Source: Sambucus nigra (taxonomy: Eukaryota; Streptophyta; Magnoliopsida; Dipsacales; Adoxaceae). From it: a stretch of DNA of 64,000 bases. The stretch spans positions 496,001 to 560,000 of the forward strand of contig CASBWL010000422.1 of the NCBI GenBank assembly GCA_949130495.1, written 5' to 3'. How positions within the stretch are numbered: the stretch's first letter is position 1; each line of letters begins with the position of its first letter. A program made the position numbers and the translations under genes. Positions 22,971-35,066 of the stretch are shown in pieces. The notes beneath the pieces are model-generated. The model saw nothing but the letters and a program-made list of their open reading frames with translations. It had not been told where the DNA came from and made no database searches.

Positions 22971-25900
22971 TCACTTACCAAACAAATGGGGATACTGTTT
23001 CCTCATGCTATCCTCCGTTTCCCAAGTTTCTTCTTTAACTCCATGGCTCATCCACATAACCTAAACTAAGGGAATAACTTTATTTCTCATTACTTCCTCC
23101 TTACGATCAATAATTTCCATTGGTTCCTCGATGTACGATAAGTCTTCCTTCAGTTCAATTGGTTGAGTTTTCAACTGGTGAGATGGATCCGCCAAATACT
23201 TACGAAGCATCGATACGTGAAACACATCATGTAAATGAGACAACTCTGAAGGCAATGCTAATGTATATGCCAGGGCCCCAATTCTTTCCAACACCTCATA
23301 TGGTCCAATGTATCTTGGGCTTAGTTTCCCCTTTTTCCCAAATCTCATAACGCCTTTCCATGGTGAAATACGTAGGAATACAAAATCTCCCTTCTGAAAT
23401 TCCAATGGATGCTTCCTCTTATCTGCATAAAATTTTTGCCTGCTTTGCGCTATCTTTATCCGTTCCCGAATCATTTTGATCTTTTCAGTTGTCATATCTA
23501 TCAATTCAGGACCCAAAATTTTCCTTTCGCCCACTTCATCCCAACACAAAGGCGTTCTACATCTCCTCCCATATAAAGCTTCATAAGGAGCCATACCAAT
23601 GGTGGACTGATAACTATTATTATACGAAAATTCCATCAATGGAAAATGATCATCCCAACTACCATTGAAGTCAAATACACAAGCCCGTAACATGTCTTCT
23701 AATATTTGAATTGTCCTTTCAGATTGCCCATCGGTTTGTGGATGAAATGCAGTGCTGAACTTCAAACTTGTGCCCCTGGCATTCTGGAGACGAGGCCAAA
23801 ACTTAGAAGTGAACGTTGGATCTCTATCTGATACAATTGACACTGGTGCCCCACGTAAACGGATAATCTCATCAACATATATACGTGCATACTTGTCAAC
23901 AGTGTAGGTGGTCTTAACTGGGAGAAAATGAGCTGACTTCGTCAGTCGGTCAACAATCACCCAAATAGAATCATTCTCCTTTGGTGACCGGGGTAATCCT
24001 GTAACAAATTCCATCGTTATATGCTCCCACTTCCATTTCGGAATAGGCAAAGACTGCAATAATCATGCCGGCTTCTGATGCTCTGCTTTCACTTGCTGTC
24101 ATACTAAACATTTAGCTACGAACTCTGCAATCTCACGTTTCATATTGTTCCACCAGTAATATTCTTTCAAATCTCTGTACATTTTCGTACCTCCCGGATG
24201 TATAGAGTAAATAGAACTATGAGCCTCTTATAATATATCCCTCTTTAAGGGTGGATCATTCGGTACACAAATCCTATTTTTATAACACAACGATTCATCA
24301 TTCTTAATTTCAAAGTCACTTTCTTTACCATCCAGGACATCTTGTTTCTTCTTCTCAAGGAATGGATCACTGGTCTGCAAATTTCGTATGTGTTCGGCCA
24401 ACAAAGGTCTCACTGTGACATGTGCTAATAATCCTCCGCTTTTTGAAAACTTCAATTCAATCCCCATCAATGCCAAGTCAAGAATATTTCCAACACGAGC
24501 ACACCGTATGCAACCGAAAATCCCTGATGATTTTCGACTCAAAGCATCTGCTACTACATTGGCCTTCCCAGGGTGATGATGAATGGTACAGTCATAGTCT
24601 TTAATCAGCTCTATCCAACGCCTCTGTCTCAAATTCAGTTCTTTCTGTGTGAACAAGTATTTCAAACTTTGATGATCTCTAAATATCTCACAAATTTCTC
24701 CATACAAGTAATGTCTCCACAACTTTAAATCAAAAACAATGGCTGCTAGCTCCAGATCGTGTGTAGGATAGTTTCGTTCATGCGTCTTTAATTGTCTGAA
24801 AGCATATGCTATTACCTTCCCATTCTGCATAAGAACACATCATAACCCCTGAAATGAAGCGTCTGTATAGATCACAAAAGACTCATTCCCACATGGAATA
24901 GCAAGTATAGGGGCTGAAACCAATCGCTTCTTTAATTCTTTAAAACTCCTTTCGCATTCTTCATCCCACACAAACTTCACTTCTTTACGGGTCAACTTTG
25001 TCAATGGTAATGCTATTGTTGAAAATCCCTTAATGAATCTGCGATAGTAACCTGCCAATCCTAGGAAACTCCTAATTTATGTCACATTCTTAGGACTTTC
25101 CCATTCAACAATTGCTTCCACTTTCTTGGGATCAACATAAATCCCATTTCCCGAGACAACATGCCCTAAAAACACAATTTCTTCTCTCTTAAAATCTTCA
25201 ATACAAGTCTCAGGTGTTTCTCATGTTCCTCCATGCTATGCGAGTAAATCAACACATCATCTATGAATACAATCACAAATGAATCAATGAAAGGGTTGAA
25301 TACCCGATTCATCAAATCCATAAAAACTGCTGGAGCATTAGTTAATCCAAAAGGCATTACCAAAAACTCATAGTGCCCATATCGAGTCCGAAAAGCAGTT
25401 TTGGAAATATCACTATCCTTCACTTTCAGTTGGTGGTAACCCGATCTCAAATCAATCTTTGAAAATACTGTGGCCCCTGTAATTGGTCAAACAAGTCATC
25501 GATATGAGGTAGAGGGTACTTATTTCTAATGGTCACCTTATTCAATTACCGATAATCAATACATAATCGCATTGTCCCATCTTTCTTTTTCACAAATAAC
25601 ACTGGTGCTCCCCATGGCGAAACACTAGGCCGAATGAAACCTCTGCTTATCAGATCTTGTAATTGCACTTTTAATTCCTTCAACTCCGCTGGTGCCATTC
25701 TATATGGAGAAAGAGAAATTGGACCAGTACCTGGAATTAATTCAATAGAAAACTCTACTTCCCTATCGGGTGGCAATCCTGGCAATTCCTCTGGGAAGAC
25801 ATCAGAAAACTCTCTAACCACTGGTATATCTTCAACTTTAAGTGCTTCCTTACTAACATCAACCACATACGCTAAATACCCTGTACAACCCTTACTCAAT

Positions 25901-27571
25901 AACTTTCTACTCTTAATTGCTGAGATGAGACAAGTAGGGACAACATTCCTTTCCCCTGTAAATTGGAACTCGGGTTCACCAGCCAAATGAAATGTAACTT
26001 CTTTGCGAAAACAATCAATGGAAGCATGGTATGATGATAACCAATCCATCCCCAATATAATATCAAAATCTCGAATGGCCAACGGTATCAAATCAACATA
26101 GAAATCTCGCTCACCTATTCGTAAGACACAATTTTTATAAACATGCTCAACCAGAATCACACTTTCCATTGGGGTAGAAATATATAAGGCACAATTGAGA
26201 AATGAACATGGTCTACCCAAGTATGAAATAATATGTAATGCCATAAATGAATGCGTAGATCCAGGATCAATGAGTGCATATAAATCTTTGTTTGCAATAG
26301 AAAGTTCACCTGTAACTACTTCTGGGATAGCATGGGCATCTTGTAGCGTCATCGCAAACACTCTTCCTCCTGCCCTCGATCCAGTTGCTTGTTCTGTACC
26401 TCTCCCCCTGGTGGCACTGCCTGTAGAAGATCCTTTATGAGGCCCCATACTACTGACTGAAACTGTTCTCGCCAACATAGGACAATTCTTTCTCAAATGA
26501 CCCTTCTGGTGGCAGTTGAAACATTCTATACTCAGTAACTTTGGGCAATTTCTCTTTATATGACCTGATGCCCCACAAAAGAAACAAACATTCGAATCTC
26601 CTTGTGCTGAAACCCCTGAACCTCTTCCACCACTAGCTTCACCCCTTTGAAAACTACTTCCCATGCCTCTACCATGCTGGAATTTCTGCCCTCCAAACCT
26701 TGAATATTCTGTGCCACTACTCTTTTGATAATTTGGATCAAATATGCTTCTCTTTACACCTCGTTCTCGATTCCCTTTAGCTTCATTCACGTCCCTTTCT
26801 ACCAACATGGCTTTGTTCACCAAGGCTGAATAATTAACAGTCTCTAAAGCTGACAACCGTGATTTAATAACTAACTCTAGTCCATCGAGAAATCGGCTAC
26901 ACATATCTTCCTCATTCCGGATAAACCTTGAAGCAAAACGAGATAAAGCTGTAAGTTTAGCTTCATATTCTCTAACTGTCATACTCCCCTGATTCAACAG
27001 AAAATATTCTTTCTCCTTTTGTTTTTGATACATCGGAGGAAAATACTTATCATACAAAGCTTTGACAAAAGCATTCCATGAGATCAGATTCTCACCTCCT
27101 GGAGTAATCAACAAATGTTTTGTGGCATCCCACCAGTACTACTTCTCCTTTTAGCATATACGTCGCTAAGGTCACTCGTTGATTTTCAGGCATTCTCATT
27201 ACCCCAAAAATAAGTTCAATCTCTTTAACCCATACTTCTGCCTCTGCTGGATCAACCGCTCCTTCAAATGAGGGTGGATTCATTTTAATAAATTTCTCAT
27301 GTGAAGTACTCCTTTATTCCCGGTGTACCACCTCCTCAGCCCTAGCCAAGGCTTGTGCCTCCATTTGCCTGGTCTGTTGTTCTTCCACATGAGCCATAAA
27401 TCTAGCTTGTTGCTCTGCCATTAGAGTCATAGCACGTGCCATTTTTTGCATGTCTGTCAATTATTCCTGCTCGGGTTCTACATTTCCATGAACAGGTTGC
27501 TCAATCTCCACTTCTGCTGCCATATTTGAAGCCTCATCTTCTATTCCCACATTCACATTCCCTCGTTCCAT
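22971..27571 (-). pseudogene. Gypsy gag-pol of element D
   Basis: Minus strand from MERGNVN at 27571 to a TGA at 22971. In order: gag core ([14 protein letters not shown]), two CCHC knuckles ([28 protein letters not shown]), protease ([12 protein letters not shown]), RT ([26 protein letters not shown]), RNase H ([24 protein letters not shown]), integrase (FHPQTDGQSERTIQILEDML, HPLEFQKGDFVFL) and a chromodomain-like end (GVKEETWETEDSMRKQYPHL). Breaks: about nine in-frame stops (near 27461, 27314, 25546, 25077, 24847, 24227, 24100, 24067 and 23061), single-base frameshifts near 27125 and 25478, and a small RT deletion near 25170 at a repeated GAAATTGT. The polyprotein would make particles, copy RNA and integrate into chromatin marked for the chromodomain. 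It cannot do so here. Confidence 0.95.
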
Positions 27572-27717
27572 TCTCTTATATCTTAAATGAATCAAAGATA
27601 TAACAACATGCAGATATACATATCTTTCCTAACATGATCGTTAGTATCAAATAAAATATATTTTTGACATTCACTGCCAAATCTAGACTCTTATCACTCC
27701 AGAACCTCAAAAACCTA

Positions 27718-27730
27718 GGCTCTGGTACCA
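27718..27730 (-). other. Primer-binding site of element D
   Basis: The minus strand TGGTACCAGAGCC has one mismatch to the initiator-Met tRNA site. It lies six bases after the 5' LTR end. Confidence 0.85.
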
Positions 27731-27735
27731 AAATC

Positions 27736-30063
27736 TGACACACCCCAACCCAATTACTTATAATTAAGTCTGAAAGTCAAAGTGAGTCAAACCATAATTA
27801 ATCTAACCAAACCATAAACACGAGTTTTGATTTCAGAGTCATCATTGTAAATCCATATAACTGAAAACCTTTTTACAACAGTACACTAGTCATATTTATA
27901 CAAACTTTCCTGAATGATAATTTAACTTAATTACATCATTTACATTAAAACAAAATCTTTGTTTCTCCCGTTTCTTGCTAACCCAGACCGACTTCCTAGA
28001 TTTGGCAGTGACATCGCATTACCTGAAAAATGTGAACATAGGAACCATGAGCAAAAATAGCCCAGTGAATGCATCACTACTAAACTACTACATGAATTTA
28101 AATGCAATAAATCATGTCCATATACTTATGTATTTACTTATTCGGCTCATTCATAATGAATGACCAACTTTTCCAAATCATGATTCACATATCCTGTCTA
28201 AATAGACAATTCTCCCCCATTCCTGGTCGAGGAGTAACCCCTTGTCATTAATAGACAAATCTCCTCCATTCCTGGTCGAGGAGTAACCCCTCATTTCGGT
28301 AAACCGAAATGAACAATTTCATATTCATTATATTATGATCATATCAATACCACGATACAAATATCTCTTTCCAGTGAGTACACTCACCTTGGTTGACAAC
28401 TATGTATTCACGTTTTCTTCTGGTGGAGCTGAACAGGGTTGATTAGACCTTACACCTGTCAATCAAACTAAATCAGTACTGAACCTCAATCATAAATATT
28501 ATCCAAACATAATTATGTAACTTTCCATGACTATACATCAACAATATAATTCCAATTAACTCACATTCCATAAAACATAGGTAAAGGCAAAACAATGATA
28601 TACATGTTGATAAAGTTACGGACATTCAACCGTAGGAAATACCTTATGAGGAATTTATAACCAAAGTAAAGTAAACATGAAATTATACTCCTCAATGTAT
28701 ATACACATGAAACATGTACTCAAAGTACCCTTTGTAAGGACAAAATACAAACATTCATTCAAGGGGTATCCAATATGGCCTGAAATTATTGTCATACATA
28801 CTTAACCATCCTATATTTACAAATTGTATAAATGCAGGGGTCCAACCTTATCAATATGAAAACATATATGAATATATTATCCAGTACAAGTGACGGTGTA
28901 ATTTTTCAAGCTTCCTAGGGCAAGTTATGACCATTTCTCTACAACACAAGAAATCTTCCCTACAAGCTCCTCTATTGATCCTTCGAATTCCCAGAATTTT
29001 CATAATTTTTATACAGCATAACTTTCCATGATTTTCAACACACTTTCAGTAGACATACTGAATAGTACAGAATTAAAGTTTCATAATATTTGGACTTCAT
29101 TTGCTATCTCAAAATCTTGACCAAACCCAGGGCATACCGAAATCAAGTATACAAACGGCAACTATGTACCAACTTGAAATCATCATTACGGCCTAACCAC
29201 AAGGAGATAAATTCTAATTTTCAGATATGATATGAATATATGAGTCTACTTTCATATCCAATTAGAATTTCTCAATTACAGTAAGTACAAAAATAGACAT
29301 GCAAGTTTGAATACAAGGGGTTTCAATACAAAGCAATTTTAAGGGTTTCTACATTCAACTTAACATAAACTTACATCTAACCATACATACATATAAAGGG
29401 CTGAAACTTTCGTAAACCTATGATGATTTATATCATATAAATCAGTAATATAAGATAAATAACTAGAATTGTAATTAGGATTACCTTCAGGGCTTTTTAC
29501 GTAATTTCTACGAATTTTTCTACACTTTTTCTCCTCACTTTTCTTCTTAAACTTCTACCTTCTCTTTCCTTAAGCTTAAAACCCTTTCATGGCTGATTTT
29601 GGCTGAAGGATAAGTCTATTTCAAGGGTATAAGGTCGGCCAAGGCTGACTCCCAAGCCAACCAATCAAAGTAAACCATTTGGTTTAATAAAAGACAAAAT
29701 ACCACTTAAAGGGAATTGACCAAATTGCCCCTTGTTCGTAAATTTGGTACAACTCTTTACTCGGGCATCCATTTGATGATCCGTTTGTTGTGTTACAACC
29801 CTAAATCAATTTCTACAACTATCTATTTTTCACCTCAAGTCATTTATAATGTGATAAGGGTCAAAACTAGTCTCTAACAGGGACATTTCTACCGAAAACA
29901 ACAAAATTTTGTGTTCGTAAATAATTCGACCTTTCATGATTTATGAAAGTAGGATTAGACTAAACATAAGCACTTAATATTAGATATACTAATATCACAT
30001 TATTCATATCACATAAGATAAGCATGATTTAAATATAATTTATCATAATTATATTCGGGTTGT

Positions 30064-30067
<4 letters not shown>
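27736..30067 (-). repeat. Element D 5' LTR (2,332 bp)
   Basis: Nearly identical to 20593-22924 and of equal length. It is followed by TATAT and the rest of the element C LTR. Confidence 0.97.
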
Positions 30068-30111
<44 letters not shown>

Positions 30112-30262
30112 ACATAAGAGTCCTAAACCAACTAAAGTTGGACTCTAATTATCTAATATATTTATCTAATATAATAATGAATTATCCGATACAAAATGGA
30201 TAATTCATATTTATCGTGGGCGGATATCGGATTCGGGTAAAAACCCGACCCATATATTAACA
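30068..30262 (-). repeat. Element C 5' LTR, U3 portion
   Basis: Continues the element C LTR beyond gypsy D. It begins with the remaining (TA)n (30068-30104) and ends at TTAACA (minus-strand TGTTAATATATG), the presumed LTR start. This end is inferred from the TG dinucleotide and from the change to LINE sequence; it is not confirmed by a second LTR. Confidence 0.55.
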
Positions 30263-30293
30263 CAAACATACAAACATCTACACATATCCACCA

Positions 30294-30736
30294 TCACCCA
30301 AGTAACACTTGCAACCCATCTAGAATAACAATCACTAGTTCATCCACGATCTGATAAAAAATCCTAAGGGCAGACCAGATCAGCAAGAAAGCACTCAACC
30401 CAAGAAGATAATTATTCTTGACTAGTTTGAATTTTGGAACATCATCTTGTCTAAACCCCACTTCATAAAAATTTCCCAATTTTTTTGATTTCTGATAACG
30501 TTCCTCCGTTTGCATATAATATTTTGAATATTTTGTTCAATTTTCTCCATAATCTGAGATCTGCATATATGCCCATTCTTAAATATCTTCACATCTCTAG
30601 TCTTCCATATAACGTAAACTGTTGTTGATAAAACCAACTTGTCCATAATGCTTTGAAAAGTTTTACTAGTGTTTAAAACTTCTTTTATTTCTCTACCCAA
30701 AATCTGAATGTTCATAAAAATGCTATAACACATCAA
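30294..30736 (-). pseudogene. 3' end of a LINE (C-terminal ORF2 and 3' tail)
   Basis: The minus-strand frame 30736-30422 reads TTVYVIWKTRDVKIFKNGHI and then basic sequence ending KNWEIFMKWG. This matches the C-terminal segment of plant L1-type ORF2 after zf-RVT (VY.IWKERN..IF). A short 3' tail follows to about 30294. RT and endonuclease are not present nearby. It lies between the element C LTR and intron sequence. Confidence 0.6.
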
Positions 30737-31460
30737 AATATTAATTTAACTTTGCAACTTAAATAAAATAACACTATGATATTATATTAAAATAAAGTGT
30801 GCTTTTTGTAATTGATATCGCGATTTGTTATAAAATAACACTGTGATTTGTCTAAAATAACATTGTAATTATAATGACTATGAAGTTGCACTAAATTCAC
30901 ACTGCAGATTGTTAAGCTAACTCAACAATTTGACTGAAATAACATTATAATTTTTTTTTATTAAAACGAAATTATGATTTTTGTATAAAGACACAACGGT
31001 TTCTTATAAAATGACAAAATTATTTGTTTAGAGAGTCATAACAGGGTTGTTTTAGACAAAATCACGATTTTTTATTAAAACGAAATTATGATTTTTGTTT
31101 AAAGACACAACGGTTTCTTATAAAATGATAAAATTATTTGTTTAGAGAGTCAGAACAGGGTTGTTTTAGACAAAATCACGATTTGTTTTTCTATTAAAAT
31201 TCTAATATGTAATTAATTTTACAAAAAAAAAGTGAAATCTAGACTCACGTTTTTATTTTGATATTCACACATACATTAAATTACATGCGATATATAAGGG
31301 ATTCTCACATGCAGACCTAAAAATAGGTTTGTGTTTCTCTAAAAATTTAACTTAAAATAATATTTTAATATTTTATAAACTTTGGACAATGTTAGACATG
31401 CTTTGAAACTGTTTCAAATATATATACGTGACCATCTGTCAATGACTCTATGTGATGCAG
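30737..31460. other. CRK intron 2, 3' part
   Basis: AT-rich, no genes. It contains a 114-bp tandem duplication (30958-31185) and ends in the acceptor TGATGCAG at 31453-31460. Confidence 0.6.
30958..31185. repeat. 114-bp tandem duplication
   Basis: Two head-to-tail copies (30958-31071, 31072-31185) starting TTATTAAAACGAAATTATGA. They differ at only a few sites. Confidence 0.92.
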
Positions 31461-31652
31461 ACATGAAAAAAAAAGATACAGAACCAAAAGGTTCATTTAC
31501 TTGGCATGGCAGGAGATAAACTAGCTTATGATCACTCAAACGAAAATTCTGAAGATTTTCCTTTGATGGGGTTAAATCTCATACTTGAAGCTACACAACA
31601 GTTCTCCGAAGAAAACAAGCTTGGAGAAGGTGGATTCGGTCCTGTGTACAAG
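31461..31652 (+). pseudogene. Cysteine-rich receptor-like kinase, exon 3 (kinase start), frameshifted
   Basis: From the acceptor at 31460 to the donor AAG/GTATTC at 31653. The exon encodes a juxtamembrane stretch, then FPLMGLNLILEATQQFSEEN and KLGEGGFGPVYK, the glycine-rich ATP-binding loop of CRK kinases; the exon ends in phase 0 after VYK as in the family. Reading from exon 2 (phase 1), the frame is lost in a nine-A run at 31466-31474: one base too many puts a stop at 31464 in the kinase frame and a stop near 31518 in the entry frame. No catalytic-loop or DFG exon was found downstream in the window. The gene is therefore frameshifted, apparently truncated and stretched over at least 26 kb. 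A sequencing error in the A run is possible. Confidence 0.8.
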
Positions 31653-31890
31653 GTATTCATAGTTGCATTCTTTAATTTATTAGTCTCATAATCAAGGCCA
31701 ATGGACAGGTTCTGCCCAATATTTTAGGAGTTTAAATTATAGAGGATTTAGATTGAGGTTATGTACCACCTGGGAGTGCAAAAACAATCATAATAAGTAG
31801 TCCCAAGAATGAAATTAAATGAAGAAAGTAAATCAATCACACGCACAACATACAATATACGTTGAGGTTATTTCTTGAGGAGCATGAATG
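31653..31890. other. Start of CRK intron 3
   Basis: AT-rich intron sequence between exon 3 and the LINE. No gene. Confidence 0.5.
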
Positions 31891-31899
31891 TTATGTTCA

Positions 31900-34140
31900 T
31901 TACATTGATATCCCAAAACGGGGGCTCGATTGATATTCGGGATTTCAATTCTACAAGTTTGGATGGGAGTTCCCATAAAGTCCTTGCCAAAGTGTTGTCA
32001 GTCAGGATAAGGAAAATCTGTGACCCTATTATTTTTTAATCTAAAAATGTTTTTATCGATGGGAGGTAAATACTCGATGCTGTTTTGGGTGCCAATGAGT
32101 GTGTGGAATCTAGGCTGAGAAGTGGGGAGCTAGGTATCGCATCCAATCTAGACATTGAGAAGGCAAGTGATAATGTTATCTAGAATTTACTTTTGCACCT
32201 AATAAGGAGGATGGGGTCCGACAAGAGGTGGTGCCGTTTGATTAAAAGGTGCATTTCTAGTGTCAAATCCTTCATTCTGATTAATGGGATTCTTGAGGGA
32301 TTCTTTACTAGCTCTCGCAGGCTCCATCAAGAAGATCTGTTATCGCCATTTATTTTCATTTTGGTGATGGAAATGGTTAGCAAGATGGTAGGATGGGTTG
32401 GATTAACGGATTTATAATTGGGCATTCGAGTACGAATTCAATTACGGTATCCCATTTCTATTTTTTGATGATACAATTATCTTCTGCAAGGTAGACATGA
32501 CATGGATGCGGGCTTCAAAATTTCTCCTCATTTTTTTGAGGTGGTGTTAGGTCTTTGCATTAATGCGGGGAAATGTGACGTGATCCCAATCGGGGGAGAA
32601 GAAAATGTGGATGGTCTAGTAGGGATGCTAGGCAGCAGGATTGGCACTCTCCCCTCTACCCACCTCGTTTTACTAGTTAGGGATCAATTTAAGTCTTTAA
32701 AAATTTGGGACCTGATCCGGAGAGGATGGGAAGGAGGTTGGTGGATTGAAAAAATCGTTACTTATCTAAAGTTTGGAGGTTGACGTCGATTAATAGTACA
32801 TTGTCTAGTTTTCCCACTTACTTCGTGTCTATCCTAGTTCGTAAGAAAATGGAGAAGATGATGAGAGATTTATTGAGGAGAGGTAATGAGGACAACTTTA
32901 AATACCATCTTGTGGTGTCGGAGGAGGTATATAATTCTATTATGGCGGGGGAGCGAGAGTTAAGAAGCTGGAGATTTTTAACAAAGCGGTGTTAAGAATG
33001 TAGCTGTGGATGTTTCCTCATGAGGAGAACAGGTAATCGAAGAAAGTAGTGATAACTAGGGGGCGTACATTCTATGGGTGGGGGCTGGGAGTGGAAGGGG
33101 GTTTGCTTATGGGGTAGGGCTTTGGAAACACATATGGAAGGGGTGGTATGATTTTGCTAAGAATACTGAATCATAAATGCGAAGAGGCAATATGACAAGA
33201 TTTGGAAAGATTACTGGGCCAAGAATAGTTCTCTTCAAGATCTGTTCCCTAGTATCTTTAGTATTGTGGGGATAAGGATGGTTTGGTAGCTGATCAAATG
33301 TCAGTTATTGGAGATTGTGTCGTTTAGAATCCCTAGTTCAGAAGATGCTTATGGAACTAGAAGCTTAAGGAGGCCTAGGCTTTCTTTGATTATTTGGGAT
33401 AGGCTCCGTGTCCATCAAGTGGAGAAGATGAGTTGACATGGAAGGAAGGTAGGGAAGGGGTATTTATGGTGAGAGGTTACTACTCCATTTTAAGGAATCA
33501 TCGAAACCATAAATCTCATTTCCCATGGAAGCAAATATGGATGTCTAAGGTGCCCCCGAAAGTGAGGTTCTTTATTTGGACCACAGAAAGACTGGATATT
33601 TTGACGATTGAGGAATTAAAGAAAAGGAGATGGTTCATGGTTAGTTGGTGTTGGTTATGTAAGGAGGCAAAATAGAAAATAAACCACCTTCTTCTTCATT
33701 GCAGGGTGACAAGAGGCCTGTGGGATATTTTTTTTGTCATTAGCCAGATTGGGTGGGTTATGTTCGAGTATGTGGGGGCATTATTAGAGGCCTGAAATCC
33801 TCCTAATGGTTGAAAGGGAGAGAACATAATTTGACGCCTAGTTCCACATTGTATTGTTTGGACTATTTTGGAAAGAGAGGAATGTGAGATACTTTGAAGG
33901 TGTGGAGACTGTGCCCTCTAGGATTCGGTATATTCTTCTGAGCACCTTACTGTGTTGGGATAAGGAGAGATAGGACGAATTTAATGTTAATGTTTTAAAG
34001 TTTGTGGAGGACCTTCACAAAGGTTTGTAGGTGTGATATCTATTGGTTAGGGGCTTTTTCTTGGGTCCTTTATTATAGGATGTACTGTATACTCCCTGTA
34101 TATAAATTTTGCTCCCTTAGCAGTTGGGTTATATAAAATA
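31900..34140 (+). pseudogene. 5'-truncated LINE (L1-type), RT and zf-RVT remains
   Basis: Begins inside RT with a degraded P.TGGSIDIRDF...SHKVLAKVLSVRIRK block. FILINGILEGFFTSSRRLHQ, DLLSPFIFILVMEMVSKM and an LFFDDTIIFCK box (the FADD catalytic motif with Ala replaced) follow. At 33433-33675 comes the zf-RVT domain: FPWKQIWMSKVPPKVRFFIW and CWLCKEA, then LLLHC after a stop. Frameshifts and stops are frequent. The missing endonuclease and ORF1 fit 5' truncation during target-primed reverse transcription. The 3' end merges into a TA/TG/GA microsatellite. Plus-strand, in CRK intron 3. Confidence 0.85.
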
Positions 34141-34157
34141 TTTAATTATAAAATAAC

Positions 34158-34162
<5 letters not shown>

Positions 34163-34256
<94 letters not shown>
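34163..34256. repeat. Compound microsatellite (TA)n(TG)n(GA)n
   Basis: Three dinucleotide runs in series directly after the LINE 3' end. Confidence 0.97.
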
Positions 34257-35066
34257 CGACAACCAAAATGATCACTGTTAAGGCAAGATGATGGTGGATA
34301 TATGGTAGTTTACAACATTTTGGTTGGCCCGGATGCTGAAGGAGTTGGAGGTAATGATGGTTGATGGTGAGTGTTTGTGAAGATGTGGATCATTGTATAT
34401 CATGAAGAGTTTGAAAAACAATACATGTAAGCTACTTTATAGATAAAAATACATATAACTTAAATATACGACTAAAATAATTATGTTTAAAATTTGGTAG
34501 GAGTCAAAAAGTTACATAAAACAAACTCTAATGATTTAATAGTTAACTCATTATATGGGACTTGTATAAAATAATTCTATAAATTAGGGTTACCTACATA
34601 CTAATGGAATAAATTCATGTTATCATACGATGAGGGACAATAAAGTTATACTAATATACCTTGTGATATAACATTAAGGGGAAAAATAGTCAACTTTTCC
34701 ACTATGTTAGTCTCATAGGTTAAATACATATAAATAAAATAGGTTACACAATCAAGAATTAGTAAATCTTTGAGGTTCTAACTCAACTGCAAAAGTAAAA
34801 TCACTAAATCAACATGTACTACATTTATATCTTTCCTAAACAAACAAAAATAAATACTAAAACATGGAGAATTAATAACCAATTGTAAAGTTAAAAAAAA
34901 TATATGATGATAAAAACACTGCAATAAAGGCGATTCAAAGACAAATTATTGAAACCTAAATGAATCAATATTTACATGTGTTTTTTGTGGGGGTCATTTA
35001 AATAAATGCTAATAAAACTAAAATGAAAAAATCAGGAGACATAACCTATTACACTCCTTTGTTAGG
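34257..35066. other. Gene-free AT-rich DNA
   Basis: No coding sequence, terminal repeats or kinase exons seen. Confidence 0.5.

Larger units (their letters stand above)
20593..30067 (-). mobile_element. Gypsy element D (Tekay-type chromovirus), TSD TATAT
   Basis: A complete 9,475-bp minus-strand Ty3/gypsy element. LTRs of equal length (2,332 bp) at 20593-22924 and 27736-30067 show only four differences by eye. It is flanked by TATAT on both sides within a TA repeat. The order gag, protease, RT, RNase H, integrase, chromodomain places it in the chromoviruses. The long LTR, the protease and the terminal chromodomain-like tail suggest the Tekay/Del clade. The internal region is full of stops. 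Confidence 0.95.
14640..30262 (-). mobile_element. Copia element C, 3'-truncated, split by gypsy D
   Basis: A minus-strand copia element. Its 5' LTR is 20226-20592 plus 30068-30262, because gypsy D landed in a (TA)n run inside it. Primer site, leader, gag, protease, integrase, RT and RNase H follow leftward. The sequence stops at about 14640 soon after the RNase H stop, with no 3' LTR, next to the DUF4283 relic. No target duplication can be scored. Confidence 0.85.

Noticed and set aside
25634..25990. 118-codon plus-strand frame
   Set aside because: It is the antisense of the element D protease-RT region.
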